Positions 7,920 through 16,152 of a DNA stretch of 64,000 nucleotides are shown here, piece after piece. This stretch comes from an uncultured Candidatus Melainabacteria bacterium (GTDB lineage Bacteria > Cyanobacteriota > Vampirovibrionia > Gastranaerophilales > Gastranaerophilaceae). The DNA lies in NCBI GenBank assembly GCA_934692625.1, contig CAKUUC010000009.1, positions 18,921 through 82,920 on the forward strand. Direction: 5' to 3'. Positions within the stretch are counted from its first letter, which is position 1, and each line of letters opens with the position of its first letter. The notes beneath the pieces were generated by a model. The model had not been told where the DNA came from and did no database searches. It saw only the letters and a program-made list of their open reading frames with translations. A program made the translations under genes and the position numbers.

Positions 7920-10508
7920 ATGAGTGGAGTGCAAATCACAGCAGCTAACGTAAATGAAGCTTACGCAAGCAGAATGAAAGCGTTAGATGCGCAAGTAAAA
8001 AATGGTGAAGTAACACTAGAAGCAGCGAAAGAACAGCTGTTAAATTTCAGAACTGAACACGCAGCAGCGTTTAAAGAAGCAGGCGTAAATTTTTCTAAAG
8101 ATGATGCTGATGCAGAAGCAAAAGAATCTGCAGCAAAGGCTTATGGCTTAGACTTGAAAATGTGTGCTGATGAAATTGGAAAGAAAGCCACAGCAGAAGC
8201 AGAACAAGCAAAAGCCGGTCATTCATCAGATGGTGAAGGTCAAAATTTGTCACAATTGGATAAAAAATTGTTGGGGCGTGCTCAGCAATTATATCCTGAA
8301 TCTCTTGTAATGTTAGAAAATGGTAAAGTCGTTGTAAAAAATAAAACAACAGGTAAAGTTGATGAAGCAAAAACTAAAGAGGCTCAATCAATTCCTATTG
8401 ACGGGACTCCTATTGATGTTAATTTGACAAGAGAAACGGTAAATCCGCATGCAAAAGTTGGCTTGGTAAATCATAAGGATGCTGAAAAAATGCGTAATTA
8501 TGATACAAAACAAAAAGCGCATAGTGAGTTTACAGATTCAACAATTACTAAAGATGATGTAAAAGCCACTAAAAAAGAAATAAAAGATACGAAAAAAGAG
8601 ATTAAAAACCTTCAAAAACAAGCAAAAGCTTTACGTAAACAAGGACGAAGAGCCGAAGCACGTGAAATCGAAGCAGAATTAAAAGATGAATATAAAAATC
8701 TAAAAGAATTAGGCACTAAATATGAACAAGATAAAGTCCTAAGTTCTACAAAAGGTGAACGTGGTATTGCAAGAGCTGCAAAACATAACGCAAAACGATA
8801 TGATAAAATAGATAATGTTGACCGAGTATTATTACCTGGGCAAAAAGAAGATGATAGTACTATCGCAAAAGGTAACGGTGGCAAAACTGTTCGATTGACT
8901 GACAAACAAGCAGAAACTTTGCGTAAATTATCAACTCATGCTCAATCTATGATTAACAAAATGGAAGAAGATTTAGAGGCATCTAAAAAAAGTGGAGATG
9001 CTGCGGCAATCAAAGCTGGTGAAGAAGCACTAGAATCTGCAAAGAGAAAATATGGTGATTTGGCAGAAGCTTATGATGATGTAAAAGGTTCTGTTGATGT
9101 TAAAAAACTCCAAACAGGTTTGGCACAATTCTCCGGTGGAGATTTTAAATTCAACATTGATGAGAAAAGGGCATTAAGTGCTGAATCTGCGATTAGAGAT
9201 GACGAAGCATACAAAGTAAGTAAAGGCGATATAGCAAGTCTTGCTAAGGCTGTTGGCTTTGGTAATGAAAGTGCCACAAAGAAAAGACTTCTTGCTGGTG
9301 GTATAACTTCAGCTACTACTGCTCTTGCAACAATTTGGAATCATAAACATTCAGCATCTGCTTATGCTAAAGATGTTAAATCCGTAACGGCAAATGATTC
9401 AGTTGCATTTGATGAGCAAACTAAAACCGCATTCTTCAAATTTATGGATTCAAACGGCAACCCTGTATATAAACAAATCAGCGTAACCGCTAAAGCTGCG
9501 GCAACTGCCAAGGGTCTTACTGCAACTGCAGTAGCTGAAGCCGTTGCGTCCGCTTCTTCAATGGTTCCTCTAATTGGAAGGTTAGCCGCTCCTGCTATTG
9601 CGGGTGTTACAGCTGCCTTAATTGCAAATCCAGAATCAAAAGATGCGTTCAACGGTAACAGCGTGGATACAGTATTAGAAAACTTAAATTCTGTATCAGG
9701 TAAAGACAACAAGAAAATTGTTGCTCAAATCCAAAATATGGAAATTACAGGTGATCCGACTAGAGATAAAGCAATCAAGGCTGCTGTAATCTCTGCTTCT
9801 ATCAATGGTAAGGCAAATACGGAAGAATTGTTGGCAGCTTACGAAAGCTTGAAGGATACTAAAAAGGCGCTTGAGGAAATCGATAACTATAAAGAACCTG
9901 TCACTCCACCAACGCCACCTACTCCACCAACACCACCTACTCCTCCAACACCACCAACACCTCCTACACCGCCAACACCTCCTACACCACCAACACCACC
10001 GGTAGCTAAGAAAATTGGTGGTTGGGCAAGAGATCACAAGTTGTTAGATAAACGAAATGTTCCTCAAGACCAACGTGAAGTCAACGGTACAGGCAAAGGC
10101 AGAGCGCAAATCGTAATTGCTGATGAAAAAGGCGAAATTGCGATTACCGGCGATAAACAAGCACCTGATACAATTCAAATCAAAGATAATACAAACAACA
10201 AAATCAATACTTTCGAGTACAGAAAATTGACAGATGAAGAAGTATCAAAAGGTGTTACTAAAGACGGTGTCAAGTTGACTGGTCTTGATGGCAAACCTGG
10301 TCCATTCTATGTCTTGACAAAAGCGGTTGATGCACAAGGTAACTTGAGAAATAATCACCCTGAACTTTATCAACTAGAACTTGATGATAATGATGAAGCA
10401 ACAAATTACCATTTGGAACAATATGACGGCATGAACGGAAGCGGTGTTTCAAGTATGCAATGGGAAAACCGTGCAACTCGTCACCACCACACAAGACGAA
10501 GAAAATAA
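7920..10508 (+). CDS. Orphan 862-residue protein with coiled coil and Pro-Thr linker
   Basis: I do not recognise this protein. It starts MSGVQITAANVNEAYASRMK with no classical signal peptide. Residues about 200-270 are a charged Lys/Glu coiled coil; about 525-560 are Ala-rich and hydrophobic (VPLIGRLAAPAIAGVTAALIA), possibly membrane-inserting. An uninterrupted TPP-repeat linker at about 661-694 leads to a basic C-terminal domain (about 700-862) ending RHHHTRRRK. The shape, helical body, stiff linker and terminal domain, suggests a surface or secreted structural protein, by inference. GAAAGGA precedes the ATG. It stands alone between repeat-rich intergenic regions and a terminator. Confidence 0.7.
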   Translation: MSGVQITAANVNEAYASRMKALDAQVKNGEVTLEAAKEQLLNFRTEHAAAFKEAGVNFSKDDADAEAKESAAKAYGLDLKMCADEIGKKATAEAEQAKAGHSSDGEGQNLSQLDKKLLGRAQQLYPESLVMLENGKVVVKNKTTGKVDEAKTKEAQSIPIDGTPIDVNLTRETVNPHAKVGLVNHKDAEKMRNYDTKQKAHSEFTDSTITKDDVKATKKEIKDTKKEIKNLQKQAKALRKQGRRAEAREIEAELKDEYKNLKELGTKYEQDKVLSSTKGERGIARAAKHNAKRYDKIDNVDRVLLPGQKEDDSTIAKGNGGKTVRLTDKQAETLRKLSTHAQSMINKMEEDLEASKKSGDAAAIKAGEEALESAKRKYGDLAEAYDDVKGSVDVKKLQTGLAQFSGGDFKFNIDEKRALSAESAIRDDEAYKVSKGDIASLAKAVGFGNESATKKRLLAGGITSATTALATIWNHKHSASAYAKDVKSVTANDSVAFDEQTKTAFFKFMDSNGNPVYKQISVTAKAAATAKGLTATAVAEAVASASSMVPLIGRLAAPAIAGVTAALIANPESKDAFNGNSVDTVLENLNSVSGKDNKKIVAQIQNMEITGDPTRDKAIKAAVISASINGKANTEELLAAYESLKDTKKALEEIDNYKEPVTPPTPPTPPTPPTPPTPPTPPTPPTPPTPPTPPVAKKIGGWARDHKLLDKRNVPQDQREVNGTGKGRAQIVIADEKGEIAITGDKQAPDTIQIKDNTNNKINTFEYRKLTDEEVSKGVTKDGVKLTGLDGKPGPFYVLTKAVDAQGNLRNNHPELYQLELDDNDEATNYHLEQYDGMNGSGVSSMQWENRATRHHHTRRRK
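9903..10001 (+). repeat. Tandem TPP-codon repeat inside the orphan gene
   Basis: About eleven Thr-Pro-Pro units encoded with alternating synonymous codons (ACT/ACA/ACG with CCA/CCT/CCG). The protein repeat is perfect while the DNA repeat is imperfect, which suggests selection on the peptide and limits slippage. Confidence 0.9.
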
Positions 10509-10528
10509 AAACTGAATAGCTGATAGAT

Positions 10529-10566
10529 GAGTCGGAAATCTTTATTCAAAGATTTCCGACTTTGTT
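10529..10566 (+). terminator. Terminator after the 862-residue protein gene
   Basis: The inverted repeat GTCGGAAATCTT/AAGATTTCCGAC is followed by a short T run. Confidence 0.75.
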
Positions 10567-10639
10567 TTGACTAAATTGATTTTTTCGACATAAAAAAGCC
10601 TGCATTGGCAAAGTCGGTACCAATATCGTAAATTTTATA

Positions 10640-10663
10640 TGTCAGGCAGTGCCGTGACCTACG
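10640..10663. repeat. Intergenic repeat, module D, copy 1
   Basis: TGTCAGGCAGTGCCGTGACC followed by TACG; it can form a GTCA/TGAC and GGC/GCC hairpin. Related copies are at 28582 (reverse) and 63839. Confidence 0.65.
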
Positions 10664-10768
10664 TTTGGTTTTGCAATATGGGTTCAATGTTGAAATATAA
10701 TACTGGATTGCTTCGCTAATCGCTCGCAATGACTATATTAGCGGGTGTTTAACGAGGTTAAATTTTTA

Positions 10769-10815
10769 CCCTACCCTTGAGGGAGGGTCGAAATCTATGA
10801 TTTCGGGGTGGGGTT
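10769..10815. repeat. Intergenic repeat, module C, copy 2
   Basis: CCCTTGAGGGAGGG followed by CGAAATC-TAT-GATTTCG and a G-rich arm; shares the inner inverted repeat with the copy at 7453. Confidence 0.65.
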
Positions 10816-10855
10816 AATGAAAAACAGCTTTTTACAAAACGAACCCTGATAACAG

Positions 10856-10917
10856 ATTCTGAATAGGCTAAAAATCACTTTTCGCATACTCAAAGGCTTT
10901 TTTAAGCCTTTCAGTAT
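10856..10917. repeat. Hairpin intergenic repeat, module B, copy 2
   Basis: Ends ATTCTGAA and TTCAGTAT (one mismatch) with the internal perfect arms AAAGGCTT/AAGCCTTT. Followed, as in other copies, by GACGA. Confidence 0.65.
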
Positions 10918-11009
10918 GACGATAGCTTTGCAATTCCCACCAATCAGTCACTAGCGCTACTGCTATCAGTATGACAATATCTTTATTAAACTCCCCATAT
11001 TTCAACGCA

Positions 11010-11122
11010 AAAAAAAAGCTTCTAGAAGAAGCTTCCTTGGAATTTTTTTACAATTCCTCGTGTAAAAGATTAGTAGGTAGAAAGTAGAAGGTAGTCTTTT
11101 ATATAAATTTCTTTATATATCG
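11010..11122 (-). ncRNA. Candidate small RNA on the minus strand
   Basis: On the minus strand a promoter-like pair (TTGGCA at 11152-11157, then 17 bases, then AATATA at 11129-11134) is followed by about 110 bases containing the hairpin GGAATT/AATTCC. It ends in AAGCTTC-TTCTA-GAAGCTT with a run of at least seven T residues, a good Rho-independent terminator. No coding region fits and no minus-strand gene lies upstream, so the terminator is otherwise unexplained. Purely a structural prediction. Confidence 0.35.
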
Positions 11123-11251
11123 TTTGTATATATTAATAAAATATTTTTTATTGCCAAAATTGCGCAAATTGCTCTGTTTTGTTACATAACTTTACAAATA
11201 CCCATAAAACCTCAAAATTTCGTTCGAAATTCACTAAACAATTCTTTTATA

Positions 11252-11280
11252 TTGCTATTTTTGCCGTTTTGCATTATATT
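11252..11280 (+). promoter_or_regulatory. Promoter of coaD operon
   Basis: TTGCTA at 11252-11257 and TATATT at 11275-11280, spaced by 17 bases, 25 bases before the coaD ATG. Confidence 0.5.
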
Positions 11281-11304
11281 AAAACCAGCAAAAAGAGGAT
11301 TATT

Positions 11305-11796
11305 ATGAAAATTGCGATATATCCGGGAAGTTTCGACCCGATAACAAAAGGACATTTGGATATCTTGAAAAATGCATCGGAAATTTTTGACAAAGTTATC
11401 ATTGCCGTTGCGCACAATATCAAAAAATCAGGGTTTTTGACCGTCGAAGAACGTGTTGAGCTCATCAAGCAAAGTGTTAAAGATATTCCGAATGTTGAAG
11501 TCGATGCGTTCAGTGGTTTGACTATTGAGTATGCGAAAAAACGTAATGCGGAAGTTTTGATTCGTGGACTTCGTGCCGTTTCAGATTTTGAGTACGAAAT
11601 GCAATTGTCGCAGGCAAATAGCGCTTTATGCAAGGAAATTAAAACCGTTTTCCTTACTACAAAACCAAAATACAACTTTATTTCATCAAGTACAATCCGT
11701 GAAATTTTGGCAAATGGCGGAGATATTTCAAAATTCGTTCCTGAGCCGGTTTACGAGTATCTCAAGGATAAAAAGGAGTTTATTGATGAAGTTTAA
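11305..11796 (+). CDS. coaD: Phosphopantetheine adenylyltransferase
   Basis: Catalyses the penultimate step of coenzyme A synthesis, adenylylating phosphopantetheine. The product of 163 residues begins MKIAIYPGSFDPITKGHLDI, containing the nucleotidyltransferase GxFDPxxxGH motif, and ends with the ISSSTIRE substrate loop. The ATG at 11305 has AAAGAGG upstream; a longer in-frame extension has no homology and no ribosome-binding site. The stop overlaps the next gene by 11 bases. Confidence 0.95.
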   Translation: MKIAIYPGSFDPITKGHLDILKNASEIFDKVIIAVAHNIKKSGFLTVEERVELIKQSVKDIPNVEVDAFSGLTIEYAKKRNAEVLIRGLRAVSDFEYEMQLSQANSALCKEIKTVFLTTKPKYNFISSSTIREILANGGDISKFVPEPVYEYLKDKKEFIDEV

Positions 11797-12178
11797 AAGC
11801 AGTGAATCTATCAAAAATCTTGAAAAACAACTCCAGTCTGGGTATTCACTACCGATATTCAAAGGGTATGTAGCCGTTAAGACTACAGGTTTTTACAAGT
11901 TTATTGATACCTTTTATTCTTCTTTACCGACTGATTTGCAAGAGGCGAAATCTCTTTTGCGAAAATTTGATATCAATTCCCATAAATCAAATGATGAAAT
12001 TTCCAGTTCAAAAAACTCTCCCTACGACGGTTTACGAGAGCTTGAACACCGTTTGGGCGAGGCAATAAAATTTGCAGATTTTGCGATTGTGAGTGTCAAG
12101 GAATTTGAAAATTTAATCAATAAAGTTTACAAAAGTTTGCCGGAAGAAATTACAAAAGCCGAAGCTTTGGACAAGTGA
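11786..12178 (+). CDS. Tandem-repeat helical protein coupled to coaD
   Basis: The 130-residue protein contains two copies (about 8-50 and 75-125) of a module with pattern LExxLxxGx...Vx..EF..LI...Y.SLP.E...A..LL. The same module forms the N-terminus of the next gene's product. The ATG lies inside the 3' end of coaD with AAGGAG at 11773-11778. No enzyme motif is present. Given the neighbour, a scaffolding or membrane-associated role is possible, but this is inference. Confidence 0.7.
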   Translation: MKFKSSESIKNLEKQLQSGYSLPIFKGYVAVKTTGFYKFIDTFYSSLPTDLQEAKSLLRKFDINSHKSNDEISSSKNSPYDGLRELEHRLGEAIKFADFAIVSVKEFENLINKVYKSLPEEITKAEALDK

Positions 12179-12286
12179 AAACATGTTAAAATATGTAATT
12201 GCATGCCAAAATAATATTTGACAATTACACGTTATCATGGCACACTTTAATTACATAAATGTGAAAGGGATAAAAGGGATACTAAC

Positions 12287-12853
12287 ATGCCACAAAACGG
12301 AGTTTACGATTTACTAAAAATGTTGGAAATCGCCTTAGATGAAGGTTATTCCGTACTTAAATATACTGTAGTAAACAAAAGAGAAATTGAAGATTTAATT
12401 GATAGAATATATTCAGCGCTACCTCCGGAAGTTCAAGAAGCAAGACTTCTTCTCCGTGATAAGGAAAGGTTGATAAACGAAGCAAGACAACAAGCGGCAA
12501 GAATTGTTCAAGATGCTCAAAACGAAGCAGACAGAATTTTGTCTGAATCTGACCAAAGAAAAGCACTTGAAAGAGAAGGTGCTCGCATTAAAAATGAAGT
12601 CATGGAAGATTGTGAAAAAATGAAACATCTTGCAAAACAAGATAGCGAAAATATCCGTCTTCAAGCAACCGAAGAAGCTGTTAAAATTCGTGAAGGTGCT
12701 GAACTTTATGCAGAAAGACTTTTTGCATGCTTAGAAGGTAACTTGACTCAACTTCAACAAGATGTTAAGAATTGTCAATTGTATGTGAACAAATTGAGAA
12801 ATGACACCTCTGCACGTTATTCTACTCAATCTGGTCCAAACAGAGAATTATAA
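12287..12853 (+). CDS. DivIVA/ATP-synthase-b-like coiled-coil protein, cyanobacterial type
   Basis: The 188-residue product has an N-terminal helical module (residues 1-60: VYDLLKMLEIALDEG..., SALPPEVQEARLLLRDKE) followed by a long coiled coil rich in Ala, Arg and Glu (about 60-150). I recall the same architecture in cyanobacterial proteins usually labelled DivIVA-like or ATP synthase subunit b-like, found near coaD. It has no membrane helix, so it is not a true Fo-b subunit. The start has AAGGGA upstream. A terminator follows at 12882. Confidence 0.7.
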   Translation: MPQNGVYDLLKMLEIALDEGYSVLKYTVVNKREIEDLIDRIYSALPPEVQEARLLLRDKERLINEARQQAARIVQDAQNEADRILSESDQRKALEREGARIKNEVMEDCEKMKHLAKQDSENIRLQATEEAVKIREGAELYAERLFACLEGNLTQLQQDVKNCQLYVNKLRNDTSARYSTQSGPNREL

Positions 12854-12881
12854 GTCTTAATTAAAAGAAATAATATATACC

Positions 12882-12911
12882 AAAAGCACTTTTTTTAAAG
12901 TGCTTTTTTAT
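12882..12911 (+). terminator. Terminator after the coiled-coil gene
   Basis: AAAAGCACTTT and AAAGTGCTTTT form a stem ending in a T run. Confidence 0.85.
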
Positions 12912-12942
12912 TGGCAAAAATTTAGTATTTGTTTACAATTGG

Positions 12943-12971
12943 TTTGCAATTTATTTTTTTTGATATATTAT
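12943..12971 (+). promoter_or_regulatory. Promoter of the rpmG-secE-nusG block
   Basis: TTTGCA at 12943-12948 and TATTAT at 12966-12971 with 17-base spacing; an overlapping TGATATATT could serve as an extended -10. Confidence 0.5.
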
Positions 12972-12991
12972 AAAACTATAAGCCGATAAAG

Positions 12992-13018
12992 ATAGAATGT
13001 GTAATTACCACATTCTAT
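12992..13018 (+). promoter_or_regulatory. Leader hairpin upstream of rpmG
   Basis: A perfect 10-bp stem, ATAGAATGTG with CACATTCTAT, and a 7-base loop lie in the 5' leader, without a following T run. A regulatory or mRNA-stabilising role is possible. Confidence 0.45.
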
Positions 13019-13059
13019 TTTAAATAGAAGACAAGTTAATAACAAAAGGAAATAAAACA

Positions 13060-13227
13060 ATGGGTATCAAAGGAAAAAATGACAGAATGGTAGTTCTAGC
13101 ATGTGAAGAATGTAAAGAAAGAAACTACACAACAACAAAAAACAAAAAAAACATTAAAGAAAGATTAGAATTAAATAAATATTGTCCAAGATGCAGAAAA
13201 ACTACTGCTCACAAGGAAACTAAGTAA
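13060..13227 (+). CDS. rpmG: 50S ribosomal protein L33
   Basis: A 55-residue zinc-type L33: [18 protein letters not shown] start, cysteines C15-x2-C18 and C42-x2-C45, and a basic C-terminus. AAAAGGA lies upstream. It heads the block L33 - tRNA(Trp) - SecE - NusG - L11 - L1, a common bacterial order. Confidence 0.95.
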   Translation: MGIKGKNDRMVVLACEECKERNYTTTKNKKNIKERLELNKYCPRCRKTTAHKETK

Positions 13228-13285
13228 TAATTTGCAATACGGAAGGCGGATTGTTTCTGTCTTCCGTGCTCAAAACTTTGATTGA

Positions 13286-13358
13286 GCGTCCTTAGTTCAG
13301 TTGGTAGAACGTCGGTCTCCAAAACCGGATGTCGAGGGTTCGAGTCCTTCAGGGCGCG
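13286..13358 (+). tRNA. trnW: tRNA-Trp (CCA)
   Basis: A 73-base cloverleaf: acceptor arms GCGTCCT and AGGGCGC, discriminator G, anticodon loop CTCCAAA giving CCA, and T loop GGTTCGAGTCC. The 3' CCA is not encoded. Lies between rpmG and secE. Confidence 0.95.
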
Positions 13359-13386
13359 ATTTTAACTCAAATAAAGGATTGTCAAA

Positions 13387-13584
13387 ATGAATGAAGCAGT
13401 AGAAGCTATAAAAACATATTTTAAAGGTGTAAAGGCTGAGTGGGGAAAAGTCAGCTGGCCTGAAAGAAGAACTGTCATATTTGAAACAGGTTCTGTTATT
13501 GTAATTGTCTTTGTTTTTACTGTTGCGATATATTTGATGGATTTAATCTTTAAAGGATTATTCGGCTTAATCAAGCCGGTTTAA
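13387..13584 (+). CDS. secE: Preprotein translocase subunit SecE
   Basis: A 65-residue single-helix SecE. The conserved amphipathic segment VKAEWGKVSWPERRT (about 17-31) precedes one membrane helix (about 35-58). It stabilises SecY in the inner membrane. Position directly before nusG is the canonical arrangement. Confidence 0.95.
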   Translation: MNEAVEAIKTYFKGVKAEWGKVSWPERRTVIFETGSVIVIVFVFTVAIYLMDLIFKGLFGLIKPV

Positions 13585-13625
13585 TAAAACCAAACGTTAA
13601 GCAAAAATATAACTAAAGGTGGCTT

Positions 13626-14252
13626 ATGACTAAAAAAGAAAAAACTATGGAAGAAGAATTAAACGAAGATATCTTGGAAGAACAAGCGCATGAACAAACT
13701 GTTCAAGCGGAAAAAGAAGCCAAGAAAAACCAAAAAAGATGGTATATTGTTCACACATATTCAGGTTACGAAAACAAGGTAAAAGTGAACCTTGAGAAAC
13801 GAATTGAATATATGAACATGGGCGACAAGATATTCAGAATAGAAGTTCCTCAAAAAACAGTTACTCAGATGAAGGCTGGTAAAAAACAGGAAAAAGAAGA
13901 AAAAATCTTCCCAGGCTATGTTCTTGTTGAAATGATTATGGACGAAGATAGCTGGTATGTTGTAAGACACACTTCAGGTGTAACAAAATTCGTAGGTTCA
14001 GCGAAAAAACCTATTCCTGCCAGAGAAAGTGAAATTAAGAAAATTCTTCACAGATCTACATCTCAAGTTGAAAAAATTGAACTTGATGTTAAAGCAGGCG
14101 ATAAAGTTAGAATTATTTCAGGACCGTTTGCAGACTTTGATGCAGATATCGTTGAAGTTTACCCTGATAAATCTAAACTTAGAGCAAATGTTTCAATCTT
14201 CGGTCGTGAAACTCCGATTGAATTGGAATACAAACAAATCAATAAGCTATAA
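13626..14252 (+). CDS. nusG: Transcription elongation/termination factor NusG
   Basis: 208 residues. An acidic N-terminal extension of about 37 residues precedes the NGN domain (KRWYIVHTYSGYENKV... FPGYVLVEM) and the C-terminal KOW domain (GDKVRIISGPFADFDADIVEV). It binds RNA polymerase and links to Rho or the ribosome. AAAGGTGGC lies before the ATG. Confidence 0.96.
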   Translation: MTKKEKTMEEELNEDILEEQAHEQTVQAEKEAKKNQKRWYIVHTYSGYENKVKVNLEKRIEYMNMGDKIFRIEVPQKTVTQMKAGKKQEKEEKIFPGYVLVEMIMDEDSWYVVRHTSGVTKFVGSAKKPIPARESEIKKILHRSTSQVEKIELDVKAGDKVRIISGPFADFDADIVEVYPDKSKLRANVSIFGRETPIELEYKQINKL

Positions 14253-14332
14253 TTAAAAAGCAGATAGTACAAAAATGTGGAAGGATTTTTATTGAGAAAT
14301 AGAAACCGTTATTACCACAAAAGGAGAAAAAA

Positions 14333-14758
14333 ATGGCAAAAAAAGTAGTAGGAAAAATCAAGCTTCAAATCGAAGCAGGTAAAGCAAATCCGTCACCTCC
14401 AGTTGGTCCGGCATTGGGTCAACACGGTGTTAACATCATGGATTTTTGTAAACAATTCAATGCTAAAACTCAAGACAAAGCAGGATACATCATTCCGGTT
14501 GTTATTGATGTTTATGAAGATAAAAGCTTCACATTCATTATCAAATCACCACCAGCTCCTGTATTGATTAAAAAAGCATTAAATATATCAAAAGGTTCAT
14601 CTGTACCTAACAAAGATAAAGTTGCTGAAATCACAAGAGCTCAATTAGAAGAAATCGCTAAAATTAAAATGGACGATTTGAATGCAACAACTATGGAAGC
14701 AGCAGTAAAAATGATTGCTGGTTCTTGCAGAGCAATGGGTGTAACAGTAAAAGATTAA
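14333..14758 (+). CDS. rplK: 50S ribosomal protein L11
   Basis: 141 residues with the canonical start [40 protein letters not shown] and the rRNA-binding C-terminal domain. Its leader contains CCGTTATTACCAC (14306-14318) next to AAAAGGAG, matched 12 of 13 in the rplA leader. Confidence 0.97.
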   Translation: MAKKVVGKIKLQIEAGKANPSPPVGPALGQHGVNIMDFCKQFNAKTQDKAGYIIPVVIDVYEDKSFTFIIKSPPAPVLIKKALNISKGSSVPNKDKVAEITRAQLEEIAKIKMDDLNATTMEAAVKMIAGSCRAMGVTVKD

Positions 14759-14807
14759 TTGATGGAAGGACGAAAGTCCGTTAATACCACGAAAGGAAAA
14801 CTAAAAA

Positions 14808-15536
14808 ATGTCAAAAATAACTAAAAAACAAAGAAAAATGCAGGAAATGCTGGAGGGTTTTGTACAACCTTCAACAGCTGTTGATGCAATTAAAAAATTA
14901 CAAGAAATTTCTAAAGAAGTTTCTAAATTCAACGAAACAGTTGAATGCCACATGCGTTTAGGTATCGATGTAAGACAAGCAGACCAACAAATCAGATCAA
15001 CTGTCGTATTACCGGCTGGTTTGGGTAAAGAAGTTAGAGTTTGCGTTATTGCCAAAGGTGCTAAAGCAACTGAAGCAACTGAAGCGGGTGCAGATTTTGC
15101 AGGTGCTGAAGAAATCATCGATAAAATTGCAGGTGGTTGGTTTGAATTCGATACATTGATTGCAACACCTGATTGTATGGCTATGTTAGGTAAATTAGGT
15201 CGTGTATTGGGACCTAAAGGCTTGATGCCAAACCCTAAAACAGGTACTGTAACAATGGATATTGCAAAAGCAGTTAAAGATGCTAAAGCAGGTAAAGTTG
15301 AATACCGTGCAGATAAACAAGGTATGATTCACTGCCCTATCGGTAAAATTCAATTTGCAGAAGCTGATCTTGTTAAAAACTATGCAACATTGGCAGATGC
15401 AATCTTGAAAGCAAAACCTGCTTCAGCAAAAGGTACATTCGTAAAATCAGTATACTTAGCAACTACAATGGGACCTGGAATTAAATTGGATCCAAAAGTA
15501 TTTGCAGCAGAAGTAAAAGAATTAATCGCTGGTTAA
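14808..15536 (+). CDS. rplA: 50S ribosomal protein L1
   Basis: 242 residues; the L1 signature [16 protein letters not shown] and GMIHCPIGK are visible. In many bacteria L1 represses its own operon by binding the leader; here a GGAC-GAAA-GTCC hairpin (14768-14779) lies just upstream of the ribosome-binding site. rplJ and rplL do not follow; a terminator ends the operon. Confidence 0.96.
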   Translation: MSKITKKQRKMQEMLEGFVQPSTAVDAIKKLQEISKEVSKFNETVECHMRLGIDVRQADQQIRSTVVLPAGLGKEVRVCVIAKGAKATEATEAGADFAGAEEIIDKIAGGWFEFDTLIATPDCMAMLGKLGRVLGPKGLMPNPKTGTVTMDIAKAVKDAKAGKVEYRADKQGMIHCPIGKIQFAEADLVKNYATLADAILKAKPASAKGTFVKSVYLATTMGPGIKLDPKVFAAEVKELIAG

Positions 15537-15564
15537 TTTAGTACTGACAATGCAGAATTTTAGA

Positions 15565-15594
15565 AAAGACGTAAGGCAACTTACGTCTTTTTTA
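15565..15594 (+). terminator. Terminator after rplA
   Basis: Perfect 11-bp stem AAAGACGTAAG/CTTACGTCTTT with loop GCAA, then T residues. Confidence 0.9.
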
Positions 15595-15779
15595 TTGTCA
15601 TATTTAGACTTTCTGAGCAATCTTTTCTGCTTGTTTAAATTTTTCAGGTATTGTATAAAGTGTTATTCTAATATTTGGGTGGATTGTATCTGTTTTGTTT
15701 CATTATCTTAATAATAAATTGTAATATTACAAAATGTAAAAACTATTTTAAACTTTCAAAACCATTGATATAATTGCTT

Positions 15780-15804
15780 TATGGTATGGTATGGTATGGT
15801 ATGG
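15780..15804. repeat. (TATGG)5 microsatellite
   Basis: Five perfect tandem TATGG units followed by the GC-rich CGGGGCGG. No gene starts convincingly from it, since no ribosome-binding site precedes the in-phase ATGs. Confidence 0.85.
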
Positions 15805-15899
15805 CGGGGCGGTGTACTTATGAGCAAAAATCGTTCATAATAAGAATATGACTTTGAAAATATTGAAATTTAAAAATGCAAAATTAATGAGAAAAACAG

Positions 15900-15963
15900 A
15901 CTCTGAATCACAAGAAAATTAAGTACTCGTAATACTCGTACAAATTTTCTAAGTTTTCAGAAT
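15900..15963. repeat. Hairpin intergenic repeat, module B, copy 3
   Basis: Ends ACTCTGAA and TTCAGAAT, internal arms AGAAAATT/AATTTTCT, followed by GAC as in other copies. It lies between the rplA terminator and tRNA(Thr). Confidence 0.65.
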
Positions 15964-15981
15964 GACAAGTCAAATAATAAA

Positions 15982-16054
<73 letters not shown>

Positions 16055-16152
16055 TTAATTTGGCATTGCAACAAAGTCTAAAACTCTGTCCATATCTGTT
16101 ACAGACAAAATTTTAGCATAATTTTCTATTTTCGTCCAGTTTTAATCAAATA

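Noticed and set aside
9696..10037. Tryptophan/cysteine-rich open frame on the minus strand
   Set aside because: It is the antisense of the TPP repeat; the composition is a by-product of that repeat.
12221..12252. TTGACA before the coiled-coil gene as a promoter
   Set aside because: No acceptable -10 lies at 15-19 bases; the gene may use another promoter or read-through.
15780..15840. Tiny open frame starting in the TATGG microsatellite
   Set aside because: No ribosome-binding site, and its sequence is a product of the repeat.
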